The notes: generated by a model not told the origin, from the letters alone. Numbered from the stretch's first letter, positions 1-7,311 are shown. The stretch is 13,037 nucleotides of DNA from Oribacterium sp. UBA3737 (GCA_002371295.1 DFGZ01000032.1:1-13037), one strand, 5' to 3'. A program made the numbers and translations.

Positions 1-116
1 TATGGTACAAATTCCTCTTACTCTTATAACAGTCCATCCCCTCCATATTTATCTCTAAACGGACTGCTATTTTTGCCAGTTTTATCTATTTAAGCCCCTC
101 ACAGCCCAAATAAAAA

Positions 117-2111
117 TCATCCTTTTACGTAATTCGCAGCTTCCTCGCCGCAGATTCTTCCTCCGGTAAGAGCATTCATCATAGTTACACCCTCTACCAA
201 TGGATAGGAGTTGTTGTACATTTCCGCAACATCATTTCCGGCCGCATAAAGGCCCTTGATAACAGTACCATCATCCTTAATTACCTGAAGATTGGAGTTT
301 ACCAGAACTCCGCCGATTCCTCCAAGTGAAACAGGTCTTGCCTTTACGGCATAGAGAACTCCATCGCCCAGGCTCTTCATGTACTTTGAAGCCTTACCGT
401 ACACAGGATCTACACCTTTTTCGCATGAAGCATTGTAATCTGCCAATGTCTTCTCCAGGGTTTCTGCATCTACTCCCATATTTTCGGCAAGCTCTTTAAC
501 TGAATTGCCCTTAAATACTATTCCCTTCTGAACTCCGTCCTCAAGTGCTGCACGGAAGCCAGTCCATCCCTCATCAATGGAGAACATAGGAATAGTAGGC
601 TCATAAGCTACAGGTATATCAACATCAAGTGCCTTCGCACCACCCTCTTCAAGAGCCTTTACCATATCCTCAGATATGATTGAGAAATAGTATTCTCCCT
701 GAGTTGCTGCTGCATTTGAGCAAAGAGCCGTGTCATAGTTAAGATCCTCAGGACAGAATCTTGCCGCTCTCCTGTTCACCCAAACGCTGGTAGGCATATA
801 GATAGCCTTTGCGATCTCATCCTTGCCCTGACCTGTCTGGATACCTGAATATGATGTAACTCCGTGATACTGCTGGATGGTCTTACCCTTTCCTGCGCCG
901 ATGGCACGGGACATGGTTGCACCGTCTCCTGTCTGTGTGCCTGTTGTAAATGTCTCAAGAGGGAATCCCACCTCTTCCTCGATCATGTCAGCATTGGCAC
1001 CGAATCCGCCTGTTCCGAGAACAACAGCGTCACATGAGATCTCATAGGTTGTTCCGTCCTTTGAAACCGCAACAACACCTGTGATCTTGTCATTCTCTGC
1101 CTTAAGCTCTGTGGCCGGTGTCTCGAAGAATACCTGTCCGCCGTCTGCCTTGAACTTATCAACCAGCTTTGTGTAGTAGCCTAATTTATTTTCCTGGTCC
1201 TTATAAATATGGTAGGTCTGGAATCCGTCTGCATGGGCTGCCTGCTCGATACCCATGAATGTGAACTCCATGCCGTTATCCTCAAGCCAGTCTATGGTCT
1301 CACCGGAACGGTTTGCGATATTGTAGAAAAGCTGTCCGTCATCCATCCAGCAGTTATAGTCCTGCCAATATTTAAGTACATCAGCTGTGGTAAAGGTTCC
1401 TGCAACTCCTGCTTCCTTCTGATCCTTAGAGTCTATACCCATGGGTCCGCCTGCTATGATGGATACACCACCCGGTGTTGCCGCCTTCTCGAGAAGGATT
1501 ACCTCAGCACCTGTCTGCTGTGCAGTGAGAGCTGCGGAAACACCTGCTGCACCGGCACCGACAACTACAACATCTGCCTTGAGCTCCTTAACCTCAGTCG
1601 ACTTCTCCTTAATTTCTCCTGCCATATCATCAGGATTTCCGCCGGCAGCTATTACAGCCTGCTTTACGGCCTCGATGATGGCATCAGAGGTAATGGTCGC
1701 TCCTGTTACACCATCCACAACAGGTCTTCCTGCCGCAACGATATCCTTGGGAATCTGTTCAAGAGCTGCTGCCGCAACCTCAGGTGTCTCTGTGTTTTCA
1801 CCGACCTTTACATCCGCAATCTTTCCGTCTTTAATCTCAGTGGTTACTGTCATCTTTCCGTTACGGCCGTCAACAGTGATATCATACTTTCCGTCAGTAA
1901 GACCCGCGCCTGACTCTGATTCGGATTCTTCCGCTTTGGATTCTTCTGTTGTTTCTTCAGTCTTTTCCGTAGCAGCTTCTGTCGCTGCTGCGGTTTCTGC
2001 TGTTGTCTCTGCCTTTGAAGCAGCTGTTGTAGCCTCAGGTGCTGCATTGGCACCGCAGCCTGTCATGACCATACCTGCGGCAAGTGCTGCTGATATAAGC
2101 TCTCTCTTCAT
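117..2111 (-). CDS. Extracellular flavin reductase lipoprotein (FMN-binding domain plus FAD-binding fumarate/urocanate reductase-like domain)
   Basis: The protein has 664 residues. Residues 1-19 form a lipoprotein signal ending in MTGC, so Cys19 should be lipidated and the enzyme tethered outside the membrane. Residues 25-68 are a Thr/Ala/Glu-rich linker. Residues about 75-157 form an FMN_bind domain with the motif VTGATIT; Thr139 is the expected site of covalent FMN attachment, which in this family is made by ApbE. From about 178 an FAD_binding_2 domain begins, with the Rossmann motif VVGAGAAG (183-190) and Glu208 for the ribose; GGIGGVLV (597-604) and GLYAAGN (620-626) lie near the C-terminus. 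Relatives such as UrdA and FrdA reduce unsaturated acids as terminal electron acceptors. Here the usual GANRLGGNA segment is replaced by residues 631-647 (MYNNSYPLVEGVTMMNA), so the substrate cannot be read from homology. The start is supported by AGGAG eight bases upstream. No apbE or partner electron carrier is in the window. Confidence 0.9.
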   Translation of the reverse strand: MKRELISAALAAGMVMTGCGANAAPEATTAASKAETTAETAAATEAATEKTEETTEESKAEESESESGAGLTDGKYDITVDGRNGKMTVTTEIKDGKIADVKVGENTETPEVAAAALEQIPKDIVAAGRPVVDGVTGATITSDAIIEAVKQAVIAAGGNPDDMAGEIKEKSTEVKELKADVVVVGAGAAGVSAALTAQQTGAEVILLEKAATPGGVSIIAGGPMGIDSKDQKEAGVAGTFTTADVLKYWQDYNCWMDDGQLFYNIANRSGETIDWLEDNGMEFTFMGIEQAAHADGFQTYHIYKDQENKLGYYTKLVDKFKADGGQVFFETPATELKAENDKITGVVAVSKDGTTYEISCDAVVLGTGGFGANADMIEEEVGFPLETFTTGTQTGDGATMSRAIGAGKGKTIQQYHGVTSYSGIQTGQGKDEIAKAIYMPTSVWVNRRAARFCPEDLNYDTALCSNAAATQGEYYFSIISEDMVKALEEGGAKALDVDIPVAYEPTIPMFSIDEGWTGFRAALEDGVQKGIVFKGNSVKELAENMGVDAETLEKTLADYNASCEKGVDPVYGKASKYMKSLGDGVLYAVKARPVSLGGIGGVLVNSNLQVIKDDGTVIKGLYAAGNDVAEMYNNSYPLVEGVTMMNALTGGRICGEEAANYVKG

Positions 2112-2180
2112 AAATCTCCTCTCCCTCTAAAGGATATTTCAACCCATCCTTTTTCGATACTCACATATGATTACACATTA

Positions 2181-2224
2181 TTTCCGAAATCTGTATGTCT
2201 GTTTCGGACAAACAAACATCCGAA
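2181..2224. promoter_or_regulatory. Possible operator upstream of the flavin reductase
   Basis: Three copies of a TCCGAA/TTCGGA half-site lie here: 2183-2188, 2203-2208 and 2219-2224. The first and second form a 7-bp inverted repeat (TCCGAAA / TTTCGGA) with a 12-base spacer; the second and third form a 6-bp inverted repeat with a 10-base spacer. They sit 70-115 bases upstream of the reductase start, a usual place for a regulator to bind. I could not place a convincing -35/-10 pair next to them. It could equally be RNA structure in the leader. Confidence 0.35.
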
Positions 2225-2294
2225 TTACAAACAATTCACACAACATAGAACCGCCAAAACTCTCAGATCTTATGTTAAGCAATTCATAAACGAA

Positions 2295-2336
2295 CAAAAA
2301 GAGAGCAGTAACACACATATCGTGTTACTACTCCCT
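2295..2336 (-). terminator. Intrinsic terminator of the amino-acid ABC transporter operon
   Basis: On the minus strand GAGTAGTAACAC (2333-2322) pairs with GTGTTACTGCTC (2314-2303) with one G-U wobble around a 7-base loop, followed by a T run (2300-2296). It lies about 115 bases past the stop of the ATPase gene and before the reductase gene, so it should separate the two transcripts. Confidence 0.75.
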
Positions 2337-2429
2337 TTAATTCCTGACATAATATGATGATAACAGGGACAAATAGCCTGATTCCGCGGTATGCTTGCAT
2401 ATCAGCAAAAAAGGATATCTGACCGATTC

Positions 2430-2463
2430 AAAAATAAGTCAATTTATCAATTTACTTATTTTT
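2430..2463 (-). repeat. AT-rich 10-bp inverted repeat over the ATPase stop codon
   Basis: The arms at 2430-2439 and 2454-2463 (AAAAATAAGT / ACTTATTTTT) are perfect complements around a 14-base loop. The last codons of the ATP-binding protein (Asn-Lys-stop) make the first arm, and the second arm ends in a T run on the minus strand. It may act as a weak first terminator or mark an mRNA 3' end; the stem is entirely A/U apart from one G-C pair, so it would be unstable. Confidence 0.35.
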
Positions 2464-3189
2464 CGTTGCACTTAAGAAGCTTCTGGTACGTTCACTCAGT
2501 GGATGCTCGAAAAGCTGTTCAGGTGTTCCCTGCTCCTCGATCCTTCCCTGATCCATGAAGACAACTCTGTCAGCAACCTCTCTCGCAAAGCCCATCTCAT
2601 GGGTAACGATGATCATGGTGAGACCTTCCTCTGCAAGATCCTTCATAACGCCGAGAACCTCTCCCACCATCTCAGGATCAAGTGCCGAAGTAGGTTCATC
2701 AAAAAGCATAAGCTTCGGCTTCATGCAAAGGGCCCTCGCGATGGCTACACGCTGCTTCTGTCCTCCTGAAATTCTGTTGACATTGGCACCGGCAAACTCC
2801 TTCATACCAACTTTGTCAAGGAAATGGAGAGCTCTTTCGGCTGCCTCCTCCTTTGAAAGTTTCAGAACCTTCCTCTGGGGATATATGCAGTTCTCCAGCA
2901 CATTCATATTATTGAAAAGATTAAACTGCTGGAAGCACATACCGACTTTCGCGCGATAGGCATTGATATCCTTCGTATGAAGGATGTCCTCTCCGAAAAC
3001 AGTGATGACACCTCCATCCGCCTTTTCGAGGAGATTGATACAGCGGAGCAGCGTTGACTTTCCGGAACCGGAGCGGCCTACGAGGCAGACCACTTCTCCC
3101 TCATTTACGGAGAAATCCACCCCTTTGAGTACCTCAAGCCCACCGTATTTTTTTCTAATGTCTTTGATCTCTACTACAGGTGATGCCAT
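2452..3189 (-). CDS. Polar amino-acid ABC transporter, ATP-binding protein (probable lysine importer)
   Basis: This is a 245-residue cytoplasmic ATPase of the GlnQ/HisP type that powers import with the permease encoded just upstream. All ATPase motifs are present: Walker [10 protein letters not shown] (38-46), Q-loop CFQQFN (85-90), signature SGGQKQR (141-147), Walker B LMLFDEP (160-166), D-loop SALD and the switch histidine in VTHEMG (His197). Length is normal for the family. The start lies 4 bases after the permease stop. A GGAGG sequence inside the permease 3' end precedes the ATG by about 12 bases, a rather long spacing, so coupling to permease translation is likely. The lysine riboswitch at the head of the operon suggests lysine as cargo; the ATPase itself says nothing about substrate. 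Confidence 0.95.
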   Translation of the reverse strand: MASPVVEIKDIRKKYGGLEVLKGVDFSVNEGEVVCLVGRSGSGKSTLLRCINLLEKADGGVITVFGEDILHTKDINAYRAKVGMCFQQFNLFNNMNVLENCIYPQRKVLKLSKEEAAERALHFLDKVGMKEFAGANVNRISGGQKQRVAIARALCMKPKLMLFDEPTSALDPEMVGEVLGVMKDLAEEGLTMIIVTHEMGFAREVADRVVFMDQGRIEEQGTPEQLFEHPLSERTRSFLSATKNK

Positions 3190-3193
3190 ATGC

Positions 3194-3961
3194 TCACTTC
3201 GCCTCCAACTTTTTCTTTGTATATCCGATGCTTATCGGGTCCGTATCGCTCATGGGAAGAGAATACCGGCTGTCCGAGTTCATTCTCTTTTCAATGTAAT
3301 TCAAAATGAGACTCGCGATCGACGTGAGTATAAGGTAGATCATCGCCTCGATAAAGTAGGTCTCGGTGAAGTGGAAGGTGGATCCGGCGATGCTTTTTGC
3401 CTGGAACATCAGCTCTGTGATGGACACGATCATAAGAACAGATGAGTCCTTGATGTTTACGATGAACTCGTTTCCTATGGCAGGAAATGCATTTTTAACC
3501 GCCTGAGGAAGCACAACTCCCAGCATGGTCTGGGCATTTGACATACCGAGAGACCTTGCGGCCTCTGTCTGTCCGCTGTCCACAGCCTGTATACCCGAGC
3601 GCACGATTTCAGCCATATACGCGCCGGTGTTGATGCTTATTACGAAAATAGCCGCAACTGTCGGTGTCCAGTGAATGACATTCAGGAGGGCATAGTAAAT
3701 GAACACCGCCTGGACCATCATGGGAGTTCCGCGAAAAACCGTGATGTAGGCTCCGGCAATGACATCGAAGAATTTCTTAACGAATCTTGCGGCATCACTT
3801 GCTGTGTGATCAAGTTTTACTGCCCTGAAGCCTCCGACCAGAAGGCCCAGTGCGAGGCCGAAGCAGGTTCCCGTGAGAGCCACCAGAAGTGTGGTACGGA
3901 CTCCCAGCAGAAGACTTGCGTGATATTTACTTATAATTTCTATACAATCCTCAATGAACAT
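3194..3961 (-). CDS. Polar amino-acid ABC transporter, permease (probable lysine importer)
   Basis: A 255-residue inner-membrane permease of the HisM/GlnP family. Hydrophobic segments occur at roughly 17-47, 65-95, 99-118, 143-182 and 203-221, fitting the usual five-helix core. The cytoplasmic EAA loop that docks on the ATPase is clear: [14 protein letters not shown] (133-146) followed by [17 protein letters not shown] (151-167) and KDSSVL (171-176). It is the single permease of the operon, so it would work as a homodimer. The gene starts 6 bases after the binding-protein stop, and I see no good Shine-Dalgarno before the ATG (only TAATGGTTAA-like sequence), which points to translational coupling. 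The C-terminal 35 residues are hydrophilic and longer than in many homologues. Confidence 0.95.
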   Translation of the reverse strand: MFIEDCIEIISKYHASLLLGVRTTLLVALTGTCFGLALGLLVGGFRAVKLDHTASDAARFVKKFFDVIAGAYITVFRGTPMMVQAVFIYYALLNVIHWTPTVAAIFVISINTGAYMAEIVRSGIQAVDSGQTEAARSLGMSNAQTMLGVVLPQAVKNAFPAIGNEFIVNIKDSSVLMIVSITELMFQAKSIAGSTFHFTETYFIEAMIYLILTSIASLILNYIEKRMNSDSRYSLPMSDTDPISIGYTKKKLEAK

Positions 3962-3967
3962 TATCTA

Positions 3968-4834
3968 TTAACCATTAGCCGGCTGACGCTCAACCGCTGC
4001 CTCCATAAGTGGATTTCTTTCGTCTGTGGATATCTCTGAAAGAGCCTTTTCAAGCTGCTCCTTTAACTCTGTATCATCCTTTCTGACTGCAACTGAAACC
4101 GAGGTGTCTGCTGTGAAGCCCTTGCCTTCTTCAAATCTTACGATAGCAAGACCCGAGTTTGCAGATACAACACCGTTCGCAACAGGAAGCTCTGAAACGA
4201 CCGCATCAACAGCACCTGCCTGAAGGGCCTGTATGGATGCCGGGAATGTCTCTGCTGCAGGCTGGTGAACCACTCCTTCGATCTGATCGATCACCTCATC
4301 GTATACCGTGTTCATCTGCCCCTGTACTGTTGCACCCGAGAAATCCTGAATGCTTGTGGCATCCGCATACTGGCTGTCTGCCTTTACTATCATGACCTCC
4401 TCAGACACGTAATAAGGGGAAGTGAATGCCACCTCCTTTTCTCTTTCCGGAGTGTCAGTCATACCTGCGATGATGGCATCGATCTGGTTGTTCTGAAGGG
4501 AAAGAATGAGATTGTCCCAGTCAAGCTTCACGATCTGTACATCTCTGCCGATTGATCCGGCAAGCTTTGTTGCCATGACTACATCATAACCGTCCGCGTA
4601 ATCAACGCCTGTGATAGGCTGGGTAAATTCATTTGATTCTGTTGTTGTCCAGTTGAAGGGAGCATAGTTACACTCCATGCCAACTCTCAGAACCTCCTTG
4701 CCTGAAGCCGCCGCATCGGTTCCCTGTGCCTGAGCCCCGGTTGCCTCCGGCGTCTTAACTGTGCTGCTGCCGCATCCTGCGAGAAGTGCTGCGCTTGCAA
4801 AAACTACTGCTGCTGAAATGATTGATCTCTTCAT
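3968..4834 (-). CDS. Amino-acid ABC transporter substrate-binding lipoprotein (probable lysine-binding)
   Basis: This is a family-3 solute-binding protein (SBP_bac_3) of 288 residues. The N-terminus is a lipoprotein signal ending LLAGC, with Cys21 as the lipidated residue, so the mature protein is anchored outside the membrane. The binding core starts at VLRVGMECNYAPFNWT, and TDTPEREKEVAFTSPYY carries the Arg that family members use to hold the substrate carboxylate. I chose the ATG at 4834 because AAAGGAG lies 6 bases upstream; an in-frame TTG at 4852 would put the start before that ribosome binding site. It is the first gene of the operon with permease and ATPase following, and its transcription is controlled by the riboswitch and terminator upstream. 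Lysine as ligand is inferred from the riboswitch, not from the pocket. Confidence 0.93.
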   Translation of the reverse strand: MKRSIISAAVVFASAALLAGCGSSTVKTPEATGAQAQGTDAAASGKEVLRVGMECNYAPFNWTTTESNEFTQPITGVDYADGYDVVMATKLAGSIGRDVQIVKLDWDNLILSLQNNQIDAIIAGMTDTPEREKEVAFTSPYYVSEEVMIVKADSQYADATSIQDFSGATVQGQMNTVYDEVIDQIEGVVHQPAAETFPASIQALQAGAVDAVVSELPVANGVVSANSGLAIVRFEEGKGFTADTSVSVAVRKDDTELKEQLEKALSEISTDERNPLMEAAVERQPANG

Positions 4835-4860
4835 ATTTTTTCTCCTTTGCAAATCGAGCA

Positions 4861-4947
4861 GGGGAGAGCCCCCTACTCATTTCCGCGTTGGCTGTCCCAT
4901 GTGCATTCGTGCAAGCACGATGCCCGCGTGACAGCCGCCTTATCGCG
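4861..4947 (-). promoter_or_regulatory. Second structured leader segment between riboswitch terminator and binding-protein gene
   Basis: Past the terminator the leader holds nested hairpins. CGCG (4884-4887 / 4944-4947) and GGCTGTC / GACAGCC (4890-4896 / 4930-4936) form an outer stem. Inside it GCAT-T-CGTGC (4903-4912) pairs with GCACGATGC (4915-4923). A short GGGG/CCCC hairpin (4861-4873) lies about 12 bases upstream of the Shine-Dalgarno. There is no T run, so this is not another intrinsic terminator. It could stabilise the mRNA end or tune translation; no known class is recognised. Confidence 0.45.
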
Positions 4948-4948
4948 A

Positions 4949-4981
4949 ATAAAAAGACCGTATGTGCTATCACATACGGTC
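4949..4981 (-). terminator. Riboswitch expression platform: intrinsic terminator
   Basis: On the minus strand GACCGTATGTG (4981-4971) and CACATACGGTC (4966-4956) form a perfect 11-bp stem with a 4-base ATAG loop, followed directly by TTTTTATT. It sits about 35 bases after the lysine aptamer and 115 bases before the binding-protein start, the normal place for an OFF-switch terminator. Its loop and 5' arm can instead pair with the 3' strand of aptamer helix P1 (see findings). Confidence 0.9.
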
Positions 4982-5015
4982 CAAATCTCCAAAAAATATG
5001 AATCAGATTCCATAA

Positions 5016-5176
5016 GTAATAGCGCCTCTCCGATAAACGGAGGAGTGATACAGATATTCTCTGTACCCCCACAGAACATGTTTGCGACAATGTTCCGTTC
5101 GGCGGTGATTACCTTTCCTTCACTTCTCAGCCCGCCGGCTCAGTGGAGTACTCATTTACACCGCTACCTCTATATA
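5016..5176 (-). promoter_or_regulatory. Lysine riboswitch (L-box) aptamer
   Basis: Read on the minus strand, the segment carries the conserved L-box blocks in order: ATAGAGGTAGCGG (P1 5' side and junction), TGAGTA, the GAAGGAAAGG block (5121-5112), CACCGCCGAA, then GGAGAGGCGCTAT (junction and P1 3' side). Between them are the expected arms: CACTGAGCC/GGCTGAGAAGTG, AACAT/ATGTT, TACAGA/TCTGTA and a CCG/CGG hairpin. This matches the order and spacing of the Bacillus lysC leader as I know it. Lysine binding should close P1 and let the downstream terminator form, shutting off the transporter operon when lysine is plentiful. A covariance-model scan was not possible here. Confidence 0.92.
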
Positions 5177-5200
5177 CATAAGTCTTTTATGTTTTGCATA

Positions 5201-5229
5201 AATATAGTCTCACAGACATTTTATGTCAA
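5201..5229 (-). promoter_or_regulatory. Vegetative promoter of the lysine riboswitch/transporter operon
   Basis: TTGACA (5229-5224), exactly 17 bases, then TATATT (5206-5201) on the minus strand. The -35 is perfect and the -10 differs from consensus at one position. Predicted start is near 5194, about 18 bases before the riboswitch P1 strand. It lies in the short gap after the helicase stop, so the operon has its own promoter. Confidence 0.85.
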
Positions 5230-5274
5230 GCAAAACAGATATTTCTTGTGGTTATATTTGCTATTCCGAAAGGA

Positions 5275-6954
5275 TCAGGAAGCTCTTCTTTCCTTCTTCT
5301 TTCCGCTGAAAGCATTATTCTGCTTCCTGTTCTTAAATGCAGCTTCCTTTTTGTCGCGGCCCTTATGGCTTCGGCTGTCATTACTGCGACTGTCAGTTTT
5401 TATGAAGGAGCTTCTTTCCTTCTTCTTTCCTGCTGACTCATCAGCCTGCATTTTCCTGAAATCCTCTTTCAGCTTTCTGTTCTTCTTTTCACGCTTTTCA
5501 AAGCTTGCGGTTGCCTCTGCAAAAATCTCTGCGCTATTCTTATAGAACTTTTCAAAGCCGGTCTTCTTTGGCTTTTCAGCCGCAGAAGCCTTCTTGGCCT
5601 TTGCCACTGCTGCCACAGCCTCTTCAACAGAAAGACCCTCAAGACGAAGCTTTCTTCTCTCCAGTCTTTCCTTTTTCTCGGCACGTACCATGGCTATACG
5701 CGAAACCTGCTCTTCCTTACGTGCACGGATCTTGCGGCTGCGCCCATTCTCGGAACGGCTCTTTCTCTCACTATCGTCCTTTTCCTTCACAGGCTTTCCG
5801 AATCTTCTTCTCTCGCCGCGCTTTACACGCTCGATAACGATGGACTGTTCAGTCTCGATCTCCGGTATCTCCTTATCCATCATCTTCTCGATGTCATAAA
5901 GAAGTCCCATCTCCTCCTTACTGCAAAGAGTAATGGCCTCTCCGGTCTGACCTGCTCTTCCTACACGACCGATTCTGTGAATATATGACTCAGTCTCCTC
6001 AGGAAGCTCATAATTAAACACGTGGCTTATCTTTGGTATGTCAATGCCTCTGGAGGCCACATCTGTTGCCACCAGTACCTTGATGTTGCCGGAACGGAAT
6101 CTCTCGAGGGCGTTCCGGCGCTGGCCCTGTGTCTTGTTTCCGTGAATAGCCATGGAAACGATTCCAAGCTTTCCGAGATCTCTTACAAGATGATCCGCTC
6201 CATGCTTTGTCCTCGTAAATACGATAGACTTCTTAACTTCTTCCTTCTTAAGGAAATCTCCGAGAACAGTCTTCTTGTCTTCCTTTTCCATGAAACAGAT
6301 CTTCTGATCAACTGTCTCAGCAGGACTTGTGGTAGATGCTATCTTGATGGTCTCGGGATCCTGAAGAATGTCTCTTGCAAGAGCCTCAATCTCCTTAGGC
6401 ATGGTGGCGGAAAACATTACCGTCTGTCTATCCTCCGGAACCTCACTGACAACACGTCTTATGTCATGGATGAATCCCATATCAAGCATACGGTCAGCCT
6501 CATCCAGAATGAGGACCTCTATATCCTTGAGGCTTACGATACCCTGATTCATGTAGTCGATAAGACGACCGGGTGTTGCAACAAGAATGTCACAGCCTCT
6601 CTCGTAAGCTCTCACCTGAGGTCCCTGCTTGGCTCCGCCGTAAAAACATACTGTACGGAGGCGCATATATCTGCTGTACTTCTTGAAATTCTCAAGTATC
6701 TGTATAGCAAGCTCTCTTGTGGGTGTGAGCACGATAGCACGTGGGTGGTCTCTCGACTCATCGTCAAGCATATTGAGAACAGGTAGCGCGAAAGCCGCTG
6801 TCTTTCCTGTTCCTGTCTGAGCACAGGCGATCATGTCCTTTCCTTCCATCATAAGAGGAATGGCCTGCTCCTGAATAGGTGACGGCTCCTTGTATCCTGC
6901 CTTTGTGATAGCGTCGACGATACGGTGATTCAAATTTAATTCGTTAAATGTCAT
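5275..6954 (-). CDS. DEAD-box ATP-dependent RNA helicase
   Basis: A 559-residue helicase of the DeaD/RhlE/CshA group, which unwinds RNA duplexes in ribosome assembly and mRNA turnover, often in the cold. Motifs in order: Q-motif GYKEPSPIQ (20-28), motif I AQTGTGKT (45-52), Ia PTRELA (78-83), Ib TPGRLID (127-133), II DEAD (151-154), III SAT (182-184), IV IVFTRT, V ATDVASRGIDIP (296-307) and VI HRIGRVGRAG (326-335). The core ends near 370; the remaining 190 residues are Lys/Arg/Glu/Ser-rich without a recognised DbpA or CSD domain and probably bind RNA nonspecifically. GKKKER occurs twice in the last 60 residues, encoded by a nearly identical DNA stretch (about 5284-5302 and 5411-5429). TAAGGAAA lies 6 bases before the ATG. 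The gene stands alone, with an apparent leader terminator upstream. Confidence 0.95.
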   Translation of the reverse strand: MTFNELNLNHRIVDAITKAGYKEPSPIQEQAIPLMMEGKDMIACAQTGTGKTAAFALPVLNMLDDESRDHPRAIVLTPTRELAIQILENFKKYSRYMRLRTVCFYGGAKQGPQVRAYERGCDILVATPGRLIDYMNQGIVSLKDIEVLILDEADRMLDMGFIHDIRRVVSEVPEDRQTVMFSATMPKEIEALARDILQDPETIKIASTTSPAETVDQKICFMEKEDKKTVLGDFLKKEEVKKSIVFTRTKHGADHLVRDLGKLGIVSMAIHGNKTQGQRRNALERFRSGNIKVLVATDVASRGIDIPKISHVFNYELPEETESYIHRIGRVGRAGQTGEAITLCSKEEMGLLYDIEKMMDKEIPEIETEQSIVIERVKRGERRRFGKPVKEKDDSERKSRSENGRSRKIRARKEEQVSRIAMVRAEKKERLERRKLRLEGLSVEEAVAAVAKAKKASAAEKPKKTGFEKFYKNSAEIFAEATASFEKREKKNRKLKEDFRKMQADESAGKKKERSSFIKTDSRSNDSRSHKGRDKKEAAFKNRKQNNAFSGKKKERRAS

Positions 6955-7037
6955 TTATTTTTCCTTATTAATATGAGTATAAGTAATATCTGCTTCATGT
7001 ACTGCACTTCGCATATCGAATCATTTATTGCTTATAC

Positions 7038-7067
7038 ATAAAAACTGACCGGGCACGCCCGATCAGT
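7038..7067 (-). terminator. Terminator in the probable leader of the DEAD-box helicase gene
   Basis: On the minus strand ACTGATCGGGC (7067-7057) pairs with GCCCGGTCAGT (7054-7044), with one U-G wobble, followed by TTTTTAT. This is a strong intrinsic terminator pointing at the helicase start, about 85 bases upstream of it. If transcription begins at the proposed promoter near 7100-7128, the hairpin would attenuate helicase expression; otherwise it ends an upstream transcript. Confidence 0.75.
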
Positions 7068-7099
7068 AAAGTGATTTGTTTTATAGATAAGACTGATGG

Positions 7100-7128
7100 A
7101 GTTTAACATACCTGTACTGATATTGCAA
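7100..7128 (-). promoter_or_regulatory. Candidate promoter of the helicase gene
   Basis: On the minus strand TTGCAA (7128-7123), 17 bases, then TAAACT (7105-7100), with TG one base before the -10 (extended -10). Each hexamer matches consensus at four positions. Predicted start is near 7093, which would place the strong terminator at 7038-7067 inside the leader. Confidence 0.4.
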
Positions 7129-7180
7129 GTTGCTTTTAACTTTGTACCTTAATTGAAACGCAGCCGTGAACCGCAGATGA

Positions 7181-7209
7181 AAAGGGAGCTATCATGAGAT
7201 AGCTCCCTC
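7181..7209. terminator. Terminator-like hairpin
   Basis: AGGGAGCTATC (7183-7193) and GATAGCTCCCT (7198-7208) form a perfect 11-bp stem with a 4-base loop. On the minus strand it is followed by TTTTCATC; on the plus strand by the poorer CTTCATTCT. The minus reading is better, so a leftward transcript from the 7240-7460 block may end here. Confidence 0.55.
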
Positions 7210-7236
7210 TTCATTCTGTAAGGAGATAAAAAAACA

Positions 7237-7311
7237 ATGTATTATTGGCTTGTTATATTCATCGGCGGTAATGAACATCCTATAAGTATTTTTCTCAAAA
7301 AAATATTTTGA
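7237..7311 (+). CDS. Possible 24-residue small hydrophobic protein
   Basis: An ATG at 7237 follows AAGGAG (7220-7225) with an 11-base spacing. It opens a 24-codon frame to TGA at 7309-7311. The peptide begins MYYWLVIFIGG, a short hydrophobic stretch, and ends with FLKKIF. Its last ten codons run through the left arm and loop of the perfect inverted repeat at 7281-7325, and the stop codon lies in the right arm. Size and a hydrophobic N-terminus followed by Lys residues recall type I toxin peptides, but there is no sequence match I recognise and no promoter I can place. A chance frame is quite possible; the ribosome binding site is the main support. Confidence 0.25.
   Translation: MYYWLVIFIGGNEHPISIFLKKIF

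Noticed and set aside
1..46. A minus-strand frame opening near 46 or 37 (MEGMDCYKSKRNLYH) that runs off the left edge.
   Set aside because: Only 15 codons are visible, the GGAGGGG sequence lies inside the frame or directly against the second ATG, and nothing is recognisable. The first 116 bases otherwise show no hairpin terminator for the reductase gene.
1209..1913. Long plus-strand frames (also 1441-2130) opposite the reductase gene.
   Set aside because: They are antisense to a gene with complete, recognisable domains and have no protein-like features of their own; Cys/Ser-rich or Ser/Ala-rich composition reflects the opposite codons.
4755..5090. Minus-strand frames across the lysine riboswitch.
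   Set aside because: The segment is fully explained by the aptamer and terminator; no ribosome binding site or conserved residues support a leader peptide.
5284..5429. Repeated TTCTTTCCTTCTTCTTTCC at the helicase 3' end.
   Set aside because: It encodes the repeated GKKKER motif of the basic tail; a lysine-rich coding bias explains it without a mobile or regulatory element.
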